A stretch of 64,000 nt of DNA from Congeria kusceri. Taxonomy: Eukaryota > Mollusca > Bivalvia > Myida > Dreissenidae. A program made the translations under genes and the position numbers. The stretch spans positions 70,666,578 through 70,730,577 of the forward strand of contig CM051029.1 in assembly GCA_027627225.1 (NCBI GenBank), given 5' to 3'. Of this stretch, positions 23,201-33,068 are shown one piece after another; the stretch's first letter is position 1; each line of letters starts with the position of its first letter. The notes beneath the pieces are model-generated. The model did not search any database, was not told where the DNA came from, and saw only the letters and a program-made list of their open reading frames with translations.

Positions 23201-25355
23201 GAGAAACTCTGTCTCCTCACTCACTGGGAATGGATCAACCTGCCATATGCAAATGCAAGAATTTATTTAGCTTGAAAACATTCACCTGACACTGACCTTA
23301 ATGCATGAATAATATTTAAATACCGATATGATGAATATATGTGGCGCGTCATGAGAAAACCGGTCTTAATGCATGTGCTTTAAGTGTCGTACCGGATTAG
23401 CCTGTGCAGTCCGCACAGACTAATCCACGACGGCACTTTCCGCCCACAGTGAATTTATGTTTAGAAGAGACTTCCTTGAAACAGAAAATACCACAACAGC
23501 GGAATGTCTCATCCCGGATGAGCCTGTGCAGACTGCACAGGCTAATCCGGGACGACACTTTAAGCACATGCATTAAGCCCGGTTTTCCCACGACGCCCCT
23601 CATATTAGTTGCCGTACAGGAATCAAGTTAAATCAATGAAAGTGTATCCCACTAAAATACTGTATAATTCAGCTCGTGAAACTCGTGCATAAACAAAACT
23701 TAGTATAAATAAAGGAAACAACTGAGGCGTGTAATTTATGCTAATAGAGTTCACAAGGGTCAATTTAATGTTTTAGAACTATACAACCAAATCACATTCA
23801 CTATTTTAAATATAAGGTACTCTTAATGTGATAATAACACAATTTACAAACTTATTTTGTTCCGCTTACTTGGAAGACAACCATTAAACAATATCTGTAC
23901 CAAGCTGTATTAAATTATAATTACCGTATGCAAATTATTATAAAGTTTGGGCAGTATGCTAGCCATATCAGTATTGTTTACGTTCTACGGAAGATAACTC
24001 ATACTGCATTGTGTATTTACAACTCAGTGAAGATCTGTCATACAAATACAAATGATGACAGAAATCTTCTACGGTATTATGTCAAATGCATCATTTTTCT
24101 GTTCACTATGGAGGTTACAGTTCCATTTTGTGATGAAATACACATATGAAGTAGTACTGAAACGTTTTAAAAAAATAAGTGCATTATTAATTAATTAAAA
24201 AGTACTAATTATTACATATAAAATCAATGTCTTACTCTTAGAGATTTTGATTGAAGAGCATGTGCTCTCTGTAGCAGATCTGTGAAGAAATATATCAGGA
24301 GGCCCTGTAGTGGAAAAAATATATGAGGCATGTCGTGGGAAACCCAGGCTTAATGCAAGTGCGTACAGTGTTGTCATGGATTAGCCTGTGTAGTCCGCAC
24401 AGGCTGATCCGGGACGACACTTTCCGCTTTTATGGTATTTTCTGTTTTAAGGAAGTCTCTTCTAAACATAAATTCACTGTGGGCGGAAAGTGCCGTCGTG
24501 GATTAGTCTGTGCAGATTGCACAGACTAATCCCGGATGACACTTTACGCACATGCATTAAGATCGGTTTTCCCATGACACACCTCATATTATATAAAAAC
24601 ACAAAAGGAAAATGAAATAGTATAACATAGATGCTGAATTTATTAAGTCTATGTTCTAGTAAAAATGTCTATATCAGAAAGTGAAAACTACAATACAACT
24701 ATTATACAAAAATTTGATGTGTGTGTTGAAAGCTACGTAACATTGGTTATTCTTGAAAATAAACTTACCTTTTAGATCCTTGTATACTTTTTCATTATTA
24801 AGAAACTTTTATTGGCACTTCCCAAGTATTATAAAGTCAACCAAGGAATACATTTTATTTCAACTGCCATAAGCATCCAATAACACATACAGCTTTCTTA
24901 GAAATAACTCAATGGTTCATGGTTTTTAAAATATTACAGATAGTAAAAAGTAATGTACACCTGCATCACGGAGCCCAGAATGAAGGATATAAGGAATGGA
25001 TAGAGCCCCGCATGTGCAAGTGTCACTGGTAGACCTGAAATACAAAAGAATAAGCAAGTGCGATATAAGGGAAATACAAATACAAATACTATTTTTAGAA
25101 AAGCTGGAACACTGCTAATTATAATCTAAGGTTGTCACATTTTCGCAATCCAAAATAATAAATAGCAAGATTTCCATAAGCTCCCGAGGAAATTCTTATG
25201 CTGTACAAGCAATACAAACCTGTAATAGGTTTATTAACTAGTGCATTCTTCACCTGTTAAGAGATGTTATCATATATTTGGATATAGGTTGCCATTTCTA
25301 GTTTGATAATTACCCAATATTCCAGTCCCCAGAATAGTTGCAATGGTAACAAAAT
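11255..25355 (-). CDS. Amino-acid-permease-like multi-pass membrane protein (partial, ten exons found)
   Basis: Minus-strand exons in order: 25355-25314, 25034-24961, 24304-24236, 23239-23164, 21480-21348, 16343-16278, 15735-15612, 15061-14962, 13544-13486, 11319-11255. All have AG/GT borders, and every junction is phase-compatible with one continuous open frame of about 269 codons. The first known segment has the TM1-like motif FVTIATILGTGILGLP, typical of amino acid/auxin-type permeases. Next come GLLIYFFTDLLQR, an acidic loop (EETEFLMDDDADD), then hydrophobic segments including LVLQFMALLISYALAGSEAY and IPVFVWVLSLLIVF. Later segments are GTVIVTLYVGA and VILGLFTCAVLNIGW. About six or seven membrane spans are visible. 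The initiator exon (before 25355) and the C-terminal exons (after 11255, ending in phase 2) were not found. Substrate unknown; membrane transport is inferred from the motif. Confidence 0.75.
11391..12367. mobile_element. TIR element with TAGGGATGGG ends
   Basis: The left end is TAGGGATGGGACCGAATATT and the right end GTTCGGCCCCATCCCTA. Both subterminal zones are crowded with TATTCGAATAT palindromes. No transposase frame. No convincing target duplication (ATTTAAAC against AATCTTTA). The end style resembles hAT. A truncated relative lies at 43630-44337. It sits in the transporter intron upstream of exon 11319-11255. Confidence 0.65.
12534..12808. mobile_element. TIR element (CTTAGACTTAAG family), uninterrupted copy
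   Basis: The ends are AGGACCCGTATTCACCAATC and GGTTGGTGAATAGGGGTCC, with TTCTTAGACTTAAG near the left and TTATTAAGTCTAAC near the right. It shares GAGCAACATTGGTACCC with the split copy at 6448-6838. It lies in a transporter intron. Confidence 0.7.
12911..13024. repeat. Two-copy direct repeat
   Basis: A near-identical block starting GTTAAAGGTCCATACAAGG and ending GAGTTTAATGTAG occurs twice in tandem. This is a recent local duplication in intron sequence. Confidence 0.85.
13523..13622 (-). repeat. 50-bp duplication across a transporter splice acceptor
   Basis: Two perfect 50-bp copies, each starting GGCATCACATTCACC on the plus strand. On the minus strand each contains about 28 nt of intron, the acceptor (ACAATTCAG) and the first 22 nt of the exon at 13544-13486. 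Using the upstream duplicate acceptor would add 50 nt and shift the frame. Confidence 0.9.
14188..14530. repeat. 42-bp minisatellite open on both strands
   Basis: About eight copies of a 42-bp unit (AGTAGTTCCGACATAGACAC, CATTCAGACAGGCAGTG, then AAAA). As 42 is divisible by three, a 14-residue repeat is open on the plus strand (SSSDIDTIQTGSVK type) and a Cys-rich one on the minus strand. It lies in the transporter intron between exons 15061-14962 and 13544-13486. No evidence of real translation. Confidence 0.85.
15680..15975 (-). repeat. Minisatellite built from a transporter intron-exon boundary
   Basis: On the minus strand, six copies of a unit carry TGTATTTTCAG followed by CTACCGTTACATCATTCC. 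The last copy is the true acceptor and 5' part of exon 15735-15612. Equivalent exon-start positions are 15964, 15918, 15872, 15837, 15781 and 15735, a spacing of about 46 bp. The acceptor AG survives at 15964, 15872, 15837 and 15735 and is mutated in the other two. The site at 15837 is 102 nt upstream and in frame with no stop, so it could add 34 residues. Confidence 0.85.
16480..16735. repeat. Single unit of the GTGACCTTGACC repeat family
   Basis: It begins ACAAGAGATGTTTGTAAAAC and carries ATGCCCCCCGAC, then TCAAGTTATTGAGCGG and GTGACCTTGACCTTGACC. It is the same family as the tandem block at 18010-19140. It is followed to 17560 by plain intron sequence with no other feature recognised. Confidence 0.7.
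17577..17803. repeat. Fold-back element with internal duplications
   Basis: Left arm: AGGTACTTGTAACAATGA and ATGTTCCATACGTATATACA. Right arm: TGTATATACGTATGGAACAT and AAGTACCTGTGATGATGC. The centre repeats ATAATCTCTTATTATAGTGT three or four times. The arms can form a long hairpin. A GATGAT microsatellite follows at 17950-18012. Confidence 0.8.
18010..19140. repeat. Degenerate ~140-bp tandem repeats, GTGACCTTGACC type
   Basis: Seven or eight units each carry TCTCAAGTTATTGAGCGG, TTTTTCTATTTTTAGTAACG, GTGACCTTGACC, CCACCCACCCCATATGCAAT and GTATGAAGTTTCATTAAAAT. The block closes with a GACCGACCGACC run and the complementary pair CCCCCACTTCTTC / GAAGGGGGGC near 19119-19140. No protein coding. It is a dispersed family (see 16480), probably the body of a mobile element. 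Confidence 0.8.
19216..20870. mobile_element. TTAA-flanked TIR element A with tRNA-like core and minisatellite
   Basis: Left end TTAA then AGGGACCTGTTCACAG; right end CTGTGAACAAGTCCCT then GTAA. At 19511-19562 is a shortened tRNA-like stretch: A-box TGGCCGAGTGGTTAAAG and B-box GGTTCGAACCC, with the anticodon region deleted. T-rich tracts follow. From 19637 to about 20850, some 26 copies of a 47-bp unit fill the right half (AAAATCTGTCAAGTTAAG, ACATTCAATGGCATACATAC, AAACATACG). The unit's start resembles the terminal AAAATCTGTGAACAAGT. Confidence 0.8.
20875..21347. other. Transporter intron, nothing recognised
   Basis: AT-rich intron sequence between element A and the exon at 21480-21348. I see no repeat family or coding signal. 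Confidence 0.5.
21715..22570. repeat. Dispersed repeat with ~140-bp internal modules
   Basis: Starts near AACAAGAGATCCGACTACGG. It contains degenerate repeated modules (TTTCAAGTCAATACCTC, ATTGTGAAATTTTACC, GGGCAATAACTA). A GCCCCCACATTTCGC / AAAGTGGGGGCAT pair follows, and the block closes TTCTTCGAAAGTCGAGC. It resembles the non-coding dispersed family at 18010, 31463 and 39745. It lies in a transporter intron. Confidence 0.6.
23275..23770. repeat. Dispersed repeat paralogous to 38885-39125
   Basis: Outside the inserted MITE (23338-23606), this block matches the sequence at 38885-39125. Shared strings include TTAAATCAATGAAAG, GTATCCCACTAAAATACT, CTCGTGAAACT and ACACTGACC / ATCATGACC. Both copies are intronic, one in the transporter gene and one in ESD. 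Family unknown. Confidence 0.75.
23338..23606. mobile_element. Palindromic MITE, copy 4
   Basis: Full-length. It starts ATGTGGCGCGTCATGAG and ends CCCACGACGCCCCTCATAT, with both inner palindromes intact. The uninterrupted relative of its host repeat at about 38945-38955 acts as an empty site and supports these borders to within a few bases. The target duplication is short (TA to ATAT). Confidence 0.88.
24320..24591. mobile_element. Palindromic MITE, copy 5, abutting a splice acceptor
   Basis: Inverted relative to copies 1-4, as judged by the central CTGTTTTAAGGAAGTCTCTT. Its left end (ATATGAGGCATGTCGTGGG) begins about 16 bp upstream (minus-strand sense) of the transporter exon at 24304-24236. 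Its edge therefore lies within the expected branch-point or pyrimidine-tract region. Confidence 0.85.
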
Positions 25356-25566
25356 CTGAAAAAGAAACAAAAAAAAAGCAATGAATTTATAACTGCAAAA
25401 AAGCAAAATTTATCTATATAATGACCATAGATATAATATAAATGCAAATATCATACTAAATGTAATAACATTATTAAACCTTGTTCATTTTGATACAATT
25501 ATGTTAAGATTATATAAAACAACAGCAGGCTGGGTAAGAAATGAAAACATCCTATACCTGATTTAA

Positions 25567-26026
25567 AGGGACCTGTTCACAGATTTGCATAGTGACCATT
25601 TTCAAAAATTGTGTCATAGATCTCGAAAAGAAAAATACATTATATACCCGTAAACGCAATTAAAAAAACACTCATGAGCAAGAAATATATTGGAAATATT
25701 GTGTTGTTTAGGAATAATCATCATTTGAAACAGATAAAATTATAAAGCGTTTGTAACCTCCTTTCCTCGGTATTTTGGAAAACTCGTGTATCACTTACAT
25801 GGCATTAAAATTCACTCATATATTTGTAAGGCTTGATGGCCGAGTGGTTAAGGTGCCAATCTGTTTTGATCCCGACTGTCGTTGGTTCGAGTCCCCGCGA
25901 ATGCCAATCTTTTAATTGAATCTTTTTTCTTAGTATGATTTTTGCTTTTGTTAGCCCAGATGCTTTACGTTTTGCACAACTTTAAGAGCATTTTTCAAAA
26001 ATACAAAAATCTGTGAACAAGTCCCT
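25567..26026. mobile_element. TTAA-flanked TIR element B with tRNA-like core
   Basis: Compact 460-bp version of element A. TTAA (25563-25566) precedes AGGGACCTGTTCACAG, and CTGTGAACAAGTCCCT precedes TTAA (26027-26030). The core at about 25831-25906 is Ser/Leu-type tRNA-like, with A-box TGGCCGAGTGGTTAAGG and B-box GGTTCGAGTCC, both near consensus. Acceptor pairing is only partial. Internal AT- and T-rich arms; no minisatellite. It lies just upstream of the most 5' transporter exon found. Confidence 0.82.
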
Positions 26027-26359
26027 TTAAAATCAGTACAATTAAAACATTTGCCGAGGCCAATTACTGATGAACTTTAACTTGGACTGATCAAGGCAAT
26101 ACTATACTGAATAATTTTAAAAAATCCAGCAGACTATTTTTACCACACCTAGATAATATGGCTGGATTGCTGAGAAAAAAAAAAGTGCTAACACTGTGTG
26201 AGTCTGAAATATCCTGGACCACAAAGTAATGGGAATAAGCAGTTAAATTTTTGAGTGTTTTGAGTGATCTGCACCTGGTCACTTTGGCACTTAATTCTGG
26301 ACATTTCAGTATTCACAATTGGCCATTTCGGTACTGGTGAATTAACACATCTATAATTG

Positions 26360-26690
26360 GTGTTAGTTGTATATCTGTATGAATTTGACATCAATTATTC
26401 GACTGATGATTGTTGTTTATCTGTAGGAATTTGACATCAATTGTTCGACTGATGATTGTTGTTTATCTGTAGGAGTTTGACATAAATTGTTCGACTGATG
26501 ATTGTTATCTGTAGGAGTTTGTCATAAATTGTTCGACTGATGATTGTTGTTTATCTGTAGGAGTTTGACATAAATTGTTCGACTGATGATTGTTGTTTAT
26601 CTGTAGGAGTTTGACATAATTTGTTCGACTGATGATTGTTGTTTATCTGTAGGAGTTAGACATAAATTGTTCGACTTTCGAATAGCAATA
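26360..26690. repeat. 46-bp minisatellite
   Basis: About six copies of GATGATTGTTGTTTATCTG followed by TAGGAGTTTGACATAAATTG and TTCGACT. A related shorter array (TGTATATCTGTAAGAGTTTC) follows at 26766-26876. Remnants reappear after 29233, because a transposon has split the array. Confidence 0.9.
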
Positions 26691-26884
26691 TGGGCACTGG
26701 TGAATTAACACATCTTTGATTGGTATTAGTTGTATATCGGTAGGAGTCCCACTCTGACATCAATTATTGTATATCTGTAAGAGTTTCACATCAATTATTG
26801 TATATCTGTAAGAGTTTCACATCAATTCTTGTATATCTGTAAGAGTTTCGCATCAATTATTTGACTAGTGATATTTGTTTATCT

Positions 26885-29232
26885 AGGGAAAGATGTACGA
26901 TCAAACAAGGTACAGGGTACTGCTAAAAGGAGCAGGATGGATTGTGAAATAGATTCTTGACATTTTCTGATAATTTGCCAAATCCAGGGGTTTTATGAGT
27001 TTAATGCTTCTAATTAAGCTTTTTAAGGTAGTACAACTGTAATCATTTCCCGCTTTTTTTTTCTAAGATCGGCCGATATCGGTGACTGTCGGAAAGATTC
27101 GTTACCCAGTTCGTAATATGTCAGTTTGGTTCCGATTCTTGTCGAACACGATATTTATAATATAAATACATTCCTTTATATAATCGAATTATAATATACA
27201 TGTTAGCATCATATGTATACTTGTGACAAAATGCAAATAGATAAATATTTTGACATCATGAAACATTGATAGAAATTGAAACCCAAAGTCACATATTTTT
27301 CGTGGTATAAACAAAAACAACTGTCAAACGAAAATTATACATATGAGCAAAAAGGGAATGCTTACTGAAAGAAAATTAGCCATATAAATAACCGTCACAA
27401 GATCGTACATATGATGAACCAGCTTGAATCCTGATTATAAGGAGATGAAACACATGTAAGTAAAACAAGAAAGTAAAAGAATTGTATTTTTATTTTGACA
27501 TTTCTGAATATATTAATATTTGTCTATAAAATCAGAAGGTAATTCATTAGAGGATAATGTGATGCTTTTCATTTCAATGCTTGAACTACGAAATTGTATT
27601 GCTTAAATGTACAATTAATATATTAGTACAAGTAATATTATTTACATGTATTTGTGTTTGTCCATATTTCTATATATACTTACAGTATACATGTCAGTAA
27701 ATGAACATACAAGTCATGAAGTACCTGTATAATGTGTCAGTCCCTTAGTTTTGATGCCTCAAGACACTTGAATAATTGAGTACTTATACTTAATATGTGT
27801 GCCATTTTGCTTATGAATGTGTGCAACAGTGTTTCTTCATAATCAGCATACTAATAAGGATCCATTCAGTAATTACAGTTTTGACATTCATTTTACTTAA
27901 CACTGAAAAGTATGGCTTACTGGGTTGGGTTGCACATATACTGGAAAGTTTTGTATGTATATTGATAAATGAGCCGTGGAAAACAATCAGTTATTGGATT
28001 GTTTTAAAATATGTTTTGCAGCTGAAGAAAGAGAATTGCCACAAATCACGTTGAATGCTTCCCTGGGGGTCAAACCTGTGCTCAACACAGTACACATGTT
28101 TTTCTGACTGTGACAGTTGGTGAAGATGCAGCCAAAATTACCAGCATATACAGCCTCAATTACCAGCATATACAGCCTCAATTACCAACATATACAGCCT
28201 CAATTACCAACATATACAGCCTCAATTACCAGCACAAACATGTTGACATGAAGATGATTGGAAACGAAGATAATAAATAAGACACTTATAGTTGATGTAC
28301 AGTGTGTTGTCTCAGAGCTGAAAACAGTGGAGGGTGTGGGTGGCATTTTGTGTACCTCTAAGGAACTGAATTTTGAAAAAAAAAGTTTATTTAACTGAAA
28401 TAATAACATTTAATTCATACTATATTTAGTATAACTGGTATAAATGGTGTATTAAACTTAAAATGCATAATTTATGTCACATTTAATAATTATTGTTGTG
28501 GAATTGCCGAAATATAGCTGTCTATTTTTTTAAGGGGTATGATAGTTTTTCTTCACTTTTTCAAAAAGTACAGGTAAATTTGATTCTAACTTTTTATTTT
28601 AGTCAAATATATGTCATAGATGAAAAATAAATAAAAAGGTTTTAAGTGAAAAAAACATACCAGTCCAGGAAAACCTAAATCTTTAAGACAACAGATTATT
28701 TTGTCTGTTGTGTCAGCTTCAAGTTTATGCTGAGCTTCCATAGAAAATTGATAAATATAAATACTTTTATCTTCTTTAAAACCTTTTGTTGCCTTATTTT
28801 ATAATCTTCAATCATTACCTGTATAAAAGACACCAACATTTTGGATTTATTTGCAACTATAATTGAGTTATGATTTTTTTTCATCCATAGGGTAAATGAA
28901 TTTTGATGGAAAATGGAAAAAGGGGTTCTCCTGAACATTTTCAAAAACAATTTTTTTTTGCATGGAAAGCCACCCTCAAACTTTGTAATAAGATCAGTGA
29001 TGTAATACAGATAATGGAAATAATATTTAAAATTAAGTTTGGAATATTGTCCAGTACAGTTGTACTACCTTAAGCATAGTCTATTCATTTGTCATTGAAT
29101 ATTTGCAAAAATATATTGAATTGCAAAAGATATTCAACAATTCTGTGTTGACCAGCCCAGAGGGGCAGCAGGGGGGGAACCAAAAAGGAGCAGGGTGCAG
29201 CACCCTGCTATATCTGTCTAGATTTTTCCCTA
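26885..29232. mobile_element. hAT-like element inserted in minisatellite, perfect 8-bp duplication
   Basis: GTTTATCT is duplicated exactly at 26877-26884 and 29233-29240. The element starts AGGGAAAGATGTACG and ends ATCTAGATTTTTCCCTA. The subterminal GTACAGGGTACTGC is mirrored by GCAGCACCCTGC. Most of the interior is a second TIR element (27025-29072). No transposase frame is visible. Confidence 0.8.
27025..29072. mobile_element. Inner TIR element (AAGGTAGTACAACTGT)
   Basis: AAGGTAGTACAACTGT at 27025 is mirrored by ACAGTTGTACTACCTT at 29056-29071. The roughly 2 kb interior is AT-rich with no long coding frame. It contains a five-copy 22-bp array (TACCAGCATATACAGCCTCA) at 28141-28232. It lies wholly within the hAT-like element, as nested insertion. 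Confidence 0.75.
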
Positions 29233-29306
29233 GTTTATCTGTAGCAGTTTGACATAAATTGTCTGACTTTCATATAGCAATATGATGTTGGGAAAGCAAT
29301 CAACTT

Positions 29307-30273
29307 CAGGGCTCACACTGGCTCTAATTTTTCTTGAGCCAATTGTTTAACCTACTCGTGTCATCGTTTCGTATTTCATTGCCACAGAACATACATCTAC
29401 TGATATTAAAGTTTTTGCTGTATATTAATGCCATTATGGTATTAACAAAAGCACTTGCACTTGTTTAGGTTATAAATATGATATTATTAGTATTAAAACA
29501 TTGCTGTTTATTGTTCTTTCTTGCAGTAAATTGGAATTTTTTTTTTTATGGCAACATAGACTGTTATAATATCTACAAGCACTTAACAAAATATATCCAT
29601 AAATTAAAATTAATAAATAACAATTAACATAATGAATTGTTGCCCTATGGCAAAACAAGTATCTCAATATATAACAGCTGAACAAATATACACTAAATAG
29701 ATGCATCAGATTTATAAAATAGCCATATTAAAAACAATGAATAATGTGATATTATATTTTGAAGGAAGAACTCACGAACAAACAGCTGGTGAAAACTGTC
29801 AGAAATGTAAACATACCCTATAACCAGTCCATTTTGACATATTCCAGACATCCATTTTCACGCTCAATTTATCAACAAAATAATCCTTTAATTAACTGTT
29901 GTGTCTGCTGATCTTACAAGAGCTTGCTAGCAATCATCTTGAATTAGACAATGAATGCTGACAAACAGCTCGTTGTGTTTTCACAAGTTTGATAAAACTT
30001 GATAAGAAATTGTAGAGTTGAAGCACGCATGGCAGATGTGCTAGACTGGTTATTGGAAATTAACGGTTGTAATCCTAAATTATGTGCGCTATACACAAAC
30101 CAGTCTGTACAAAATGTCTAATTAACATCTAAATAAGTACCAATTGCTTGTTATCATATTGGGAAAAGACGAAGTGGGGTGTTTGGGCATTTGAGCCAAT
30201 TTGACATTTTCTTGAGCCAATTTCTCAATATTTTCGCAAATGGCTCAATTGGCGAACGACAGCGTGAGCCCTG
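29307..30273. mobile_element. TIR element with CAGGGCTCAC ends
   Basis: Left end CAGGGCTCACACTGGCTC; right end GACAGCGTGAGCCCTG. Repeated TTGAGCCAATT motifs lie inside both ends. The TIR resembles hAT ends (CAGGG), but I could not confirm an 8-bp duplication. No coding frame. Confidence 0.65.
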
Positions 30274-31460
30274 AAATTTGTTGAATTGTCAAATAACTGA
30301 AAAGTGTTACAATTCAATTAAATTTCAAGGATCTTCCAGAAGTGAAACTTTAGTTCCATAAATATTGATATAAACATTTAGAAATATTTAGTATACATTA
30401 CAACAAATATAAAGTGTCCAAATGTAATTGAAGTTTCAAAACGTCTTGCTAGTGCCAAAGTGACCAAGTACAGAAATGACTAGATGCCGAAAAGACTAAG
30501 ATTCGTTTGCATCTGACCAAACACAAAATCACTTGTAGCAGACGAATTCTCTTCATTTTCTACTTGGAAAAAAAGCTGCCATGATACTTTAATGTAAAGA
30601 CAGAATATGCTCATGACAGTAATGCTTTAACGCCAATGAAATAAATATTTAACTTAAGGTTTCTTGGCAAACACAGCCTACAGTTAGGACAGTACTAAGA
30701 ATAATAAATATGATAATCATTAATAAATGATATGAATCGTCAATTTTAAAATCGTTAACAAATGAAATAAAATATATAAATGGTTTACAGCATTGCATGT
30801 AAACAATCCACATCTTTTGTTGCTTATCTGTTTCCCTCGCCATTGCCTATGTTCGTTATTTCATAACTAAATTATGTGTGGCTTAATCAAAACCAGGATG
30901 TTTTCGTGTCAACTTTGTCCATGGGCGCAGCCATCTTGGAACTATATGCTTGTTAATTCGCCAATGTGTTAACAAAAAATATGTCACTCATGTTTTATGG
31001 TACATGCTATTTACAATATGTACTGTTTCAATACATAAAATATATTTATCACTCATTAATTACTAATTAAAACGATTTCAGAAATTATTTTGGGAACTAT
31101 ATTTTGGAGTACATAATGTATATAATGCTAGGAAGTTGTTAGGTCATTGGAAGTTTACGGGGACGATTGGTATGTTTTTTTAAAGATCATTAAGAAAGTA
31201 CGTGTTGTCAGCTACATTCATCTATGTCTGGCAGTATTTGAAATAATGCTTAATTTAATTATGTAATACTTTTGTTCGAAGCATAACTTATTCTTGTGGA
31301 AAAAGGTTAAATTTCAGACTAAATTCTGCAGTACGGTGTTACCATAAATCACATCCTCTATCATTCAATCCTGTACACGCCTTTCAGTTACAAAGGAGTT
31401 ATTTTCTAGCTCACCAAAGCAAAAAATAGTTTTCGAGTTACATGCTACGGAAGTCCAAAA
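30274..31460. other. Spacer with candidate 5' exon signals on the minus strand
   Basis: Minus strand at about 30943-30925 reads AAGATGGCTGCGCCCATGG, a YY1-like start-codon context common at animal promoters. A second ATGGCGAGGGAAAC start lies at 30843-30830. One donor-like site about 55 nt into it (CAATGCT, then GTAAAC) would be in phase with the first known transporter exon. No protein similarity supports either. Otherwise AT-rich with nothing recognised. Confidence 0.25.
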
Positions 31461-31462
31461 AT

Positions 31463-31977
31463 GTCATTGTTTGCTAAAAAAAGGGCCATAACTCCACGGA
31501 TGTCAGGAAAAAATGCACCAAAATACCTAGGTGCACAAACCCCTGTACTGATCAATATGTTTATAAGGTTTCATTACTCTAGCACTTATACTTTTTGAGT
31601 TACGTACGACACAAAAACCAGACAGACAGGCAGGAGGGGATGGGATGGACACGGGCAAATCTATATGCCCCCCTCTGAAAGTGGGGGGCATAAAAACTAC
31701 TTCTCCTACTACACCTCTACTACGACTGCTGCTGATTCTACTACTTCAGCTGCTGCTGTTTCTACTACTACTACTACTACTACTACTTCTTCTACTACTA
31801 CTACTACTACTACTTTTACTACTGATACTACTACTAGTGCTACTACAACTACTACTACTGCTTCTTCTGCTGCTGCTGATGATGATGATATTGCTACTTC
31901 TTGTGCTGCTGCTAATACTACCAACACAACTACTGCTGCTAAATTTAATGCCACTACCAATTCTACATCATCTTAGT
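31463..31977. repeat. Dispersed repeat end plus (ACT)n microsatellite
   Basis: Family sequence (GGGCCATAACTCCAC, GTGCACAAACCCC) ends in the complementary pair GCCCCCCTCTGAAAG / GTGGGGGGC. A long ACT/GCT trinucleotide tract follows at 31700-31977. The tract makes poly-Leu, poly-Thr and poly-Val frames that are not genes. Confidence 0.9.
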
Positions 31978-32156
31978 GCAGCCCCCCACCCCCCCGACCA
32001 AGACTGATCTGCGTCCGGCCCAGGCAAACATGCTCAAGACTAAGCTGATGTGATGTCACTGCCTGTTGTTCATCATCTAAATGTGGCAGTTCACTTCAAA
32101 CAACTAACACATGAAATCATACACAATAACGAAAGTAAACATGGGAGGGAAAGTGC

Positions 32157-32228
32157 GCCTGGTGTGGGGCTCGAACCCATGACTACCGGTACGGTAGCAT
32201 GGTGCTGTACCGTCTGAGCTAACCAGGC
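32157..32228 (-). other. tRNA-like sequence (probable pseudogene or SINE head)
   Basis: The minus strand gives a 72-nt cloverleaf-like stretch. It has perfect 7-bp acceptor pairing (GCCTGGT with ACCAGGC), A-box TTAGCTCAGACGG and T-arm GGGTTCGAGCCC. The D-stem pairs at three of four positions and the T-stem at four of five. The anticodon stem is weak and the anticodon ambiguous, so I do not assign an amino acid. Confidence 0.55.
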
Positions 32229-32429
32229 GGCTGGTTCTTACCCACACACACTTCACTCCTCCTGCCATTAACCTTTTAGGCCGACTCCAGGCACTCCTGC
32301 CTTGTACTCCTCGTACCATATTAAAGTAAACATTAGAAAAAGTGCACATAGACGTCTACCAAAAGAGATCTGAGCTAAATGGGCGGCTGGTTTTTACCCA
32401 CTCATACTTCGTAGTTGTATCAAATCATG

Positions 32430-32680
32430 TAGCCTCACTATTTTTATGCCTGCCTCAAAGTGGGAGGCATTAAGAGTTGCATCTGTCCGTCCGTCCGTTT
32501 GTCCCGAAATTTTGTATGCTCAACTCCTCTTTAACTGCTGAGCCAATTTCACTCAAACTTTCAAAGCTGAAAAGCCTTAATGTGTAGATGATCATACAGG
32601 AAGGAATTTTGGCTGCGGCCAATTGGGCAGAATTATTCTGAACAACATTTCCAATGTAACTGTCCAAATTGGAAAACTAG
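32430..32680. repeat. Dispersed repeat fragment, related to 34560-34720
   Basis: GCCTCAAAGTGGGAGGCATT, then a GTCCGTCCGTCCG run and TTTCACTCAAACTTTCA. The last string and GCTGAAAAGCC have close matches at about 34660-34695 (TTCGCTCAAACTTTCACAG, GCTGAACAACC). The LTR-retrotransposon debris lies between the two. Confidence 0.6.
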
Positions 32681-32719
32681 ACCAGCGAACCTTGAGGCTT
32701 ATCGAACACCCAATAACGG

Positions 32720-33052
32720 AAAAGTCACAGAAAGAAATATCTCAACACTATATGCGAATGCAAAATTCAGTGGTGGTTTGGCTGAATGTTTCATAGACAC
32801 GGGAGCAACAATGAGCATCATGTCCAAAAAGCTGTGGCATACCATGAGTAATAAACACTTCTTCCATTTGATCAGCCGATTATATCAGCTACTGGACATT
32901 AAATGAATATTCTCAGGTGCACAAACAGTGCTCTGGATGGTTTGATATGTTGCTTAGCGTTCTTGTATCAGATATTGAATCTGATATCATTGTGGACATG
33001 AACTTCGTGCAAGAACAAGGCGTAGTCCTGGACCTGAACCGCTGCTCGTAAA
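32720..33052 (+). pseudogene. Degraded retropepsin-like region of an LTR retrotransposon
   Basis: Around 32775-32835 a frame reads a retroviral-type aspartic protease active-site context, FIDTGATMSIMS. A separate frame at about 32915-33052 carries what looks like the C-terminal part (DMLLSVLVSDIESDIIVDMN). The two are in different frames with stops between, so the copy is broken. The Asp-Thr-Gly motif and downstream hydrophobic pattern suit a Ty3/Gypsy-like polyprotein. No integrase or reverse transcriptase is seen nearby. Confidence 0.6.
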
Positions 33053-33068
33053 GGAAAAGAACGTTAAG

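Noticed and set aside
25831..25906. Functional tRNA-Ser/Leu gene
   Set aside because: A- and B-boxes are good but acceptor and anticodon stems do not fold properly, and it is embedded in a TIR element.
30649..30943. First exon and promoter of the transporter gene
   Set aside because: Start-codon contexts look promoter-like, but donors are weak and no protein similarity supports the link; kept only as a candidate.
31645..32007. 120-codon Leu-rich frame and companion Thr/Val frames
   Set aside because: Produced by an (ACT)n microsatellite.
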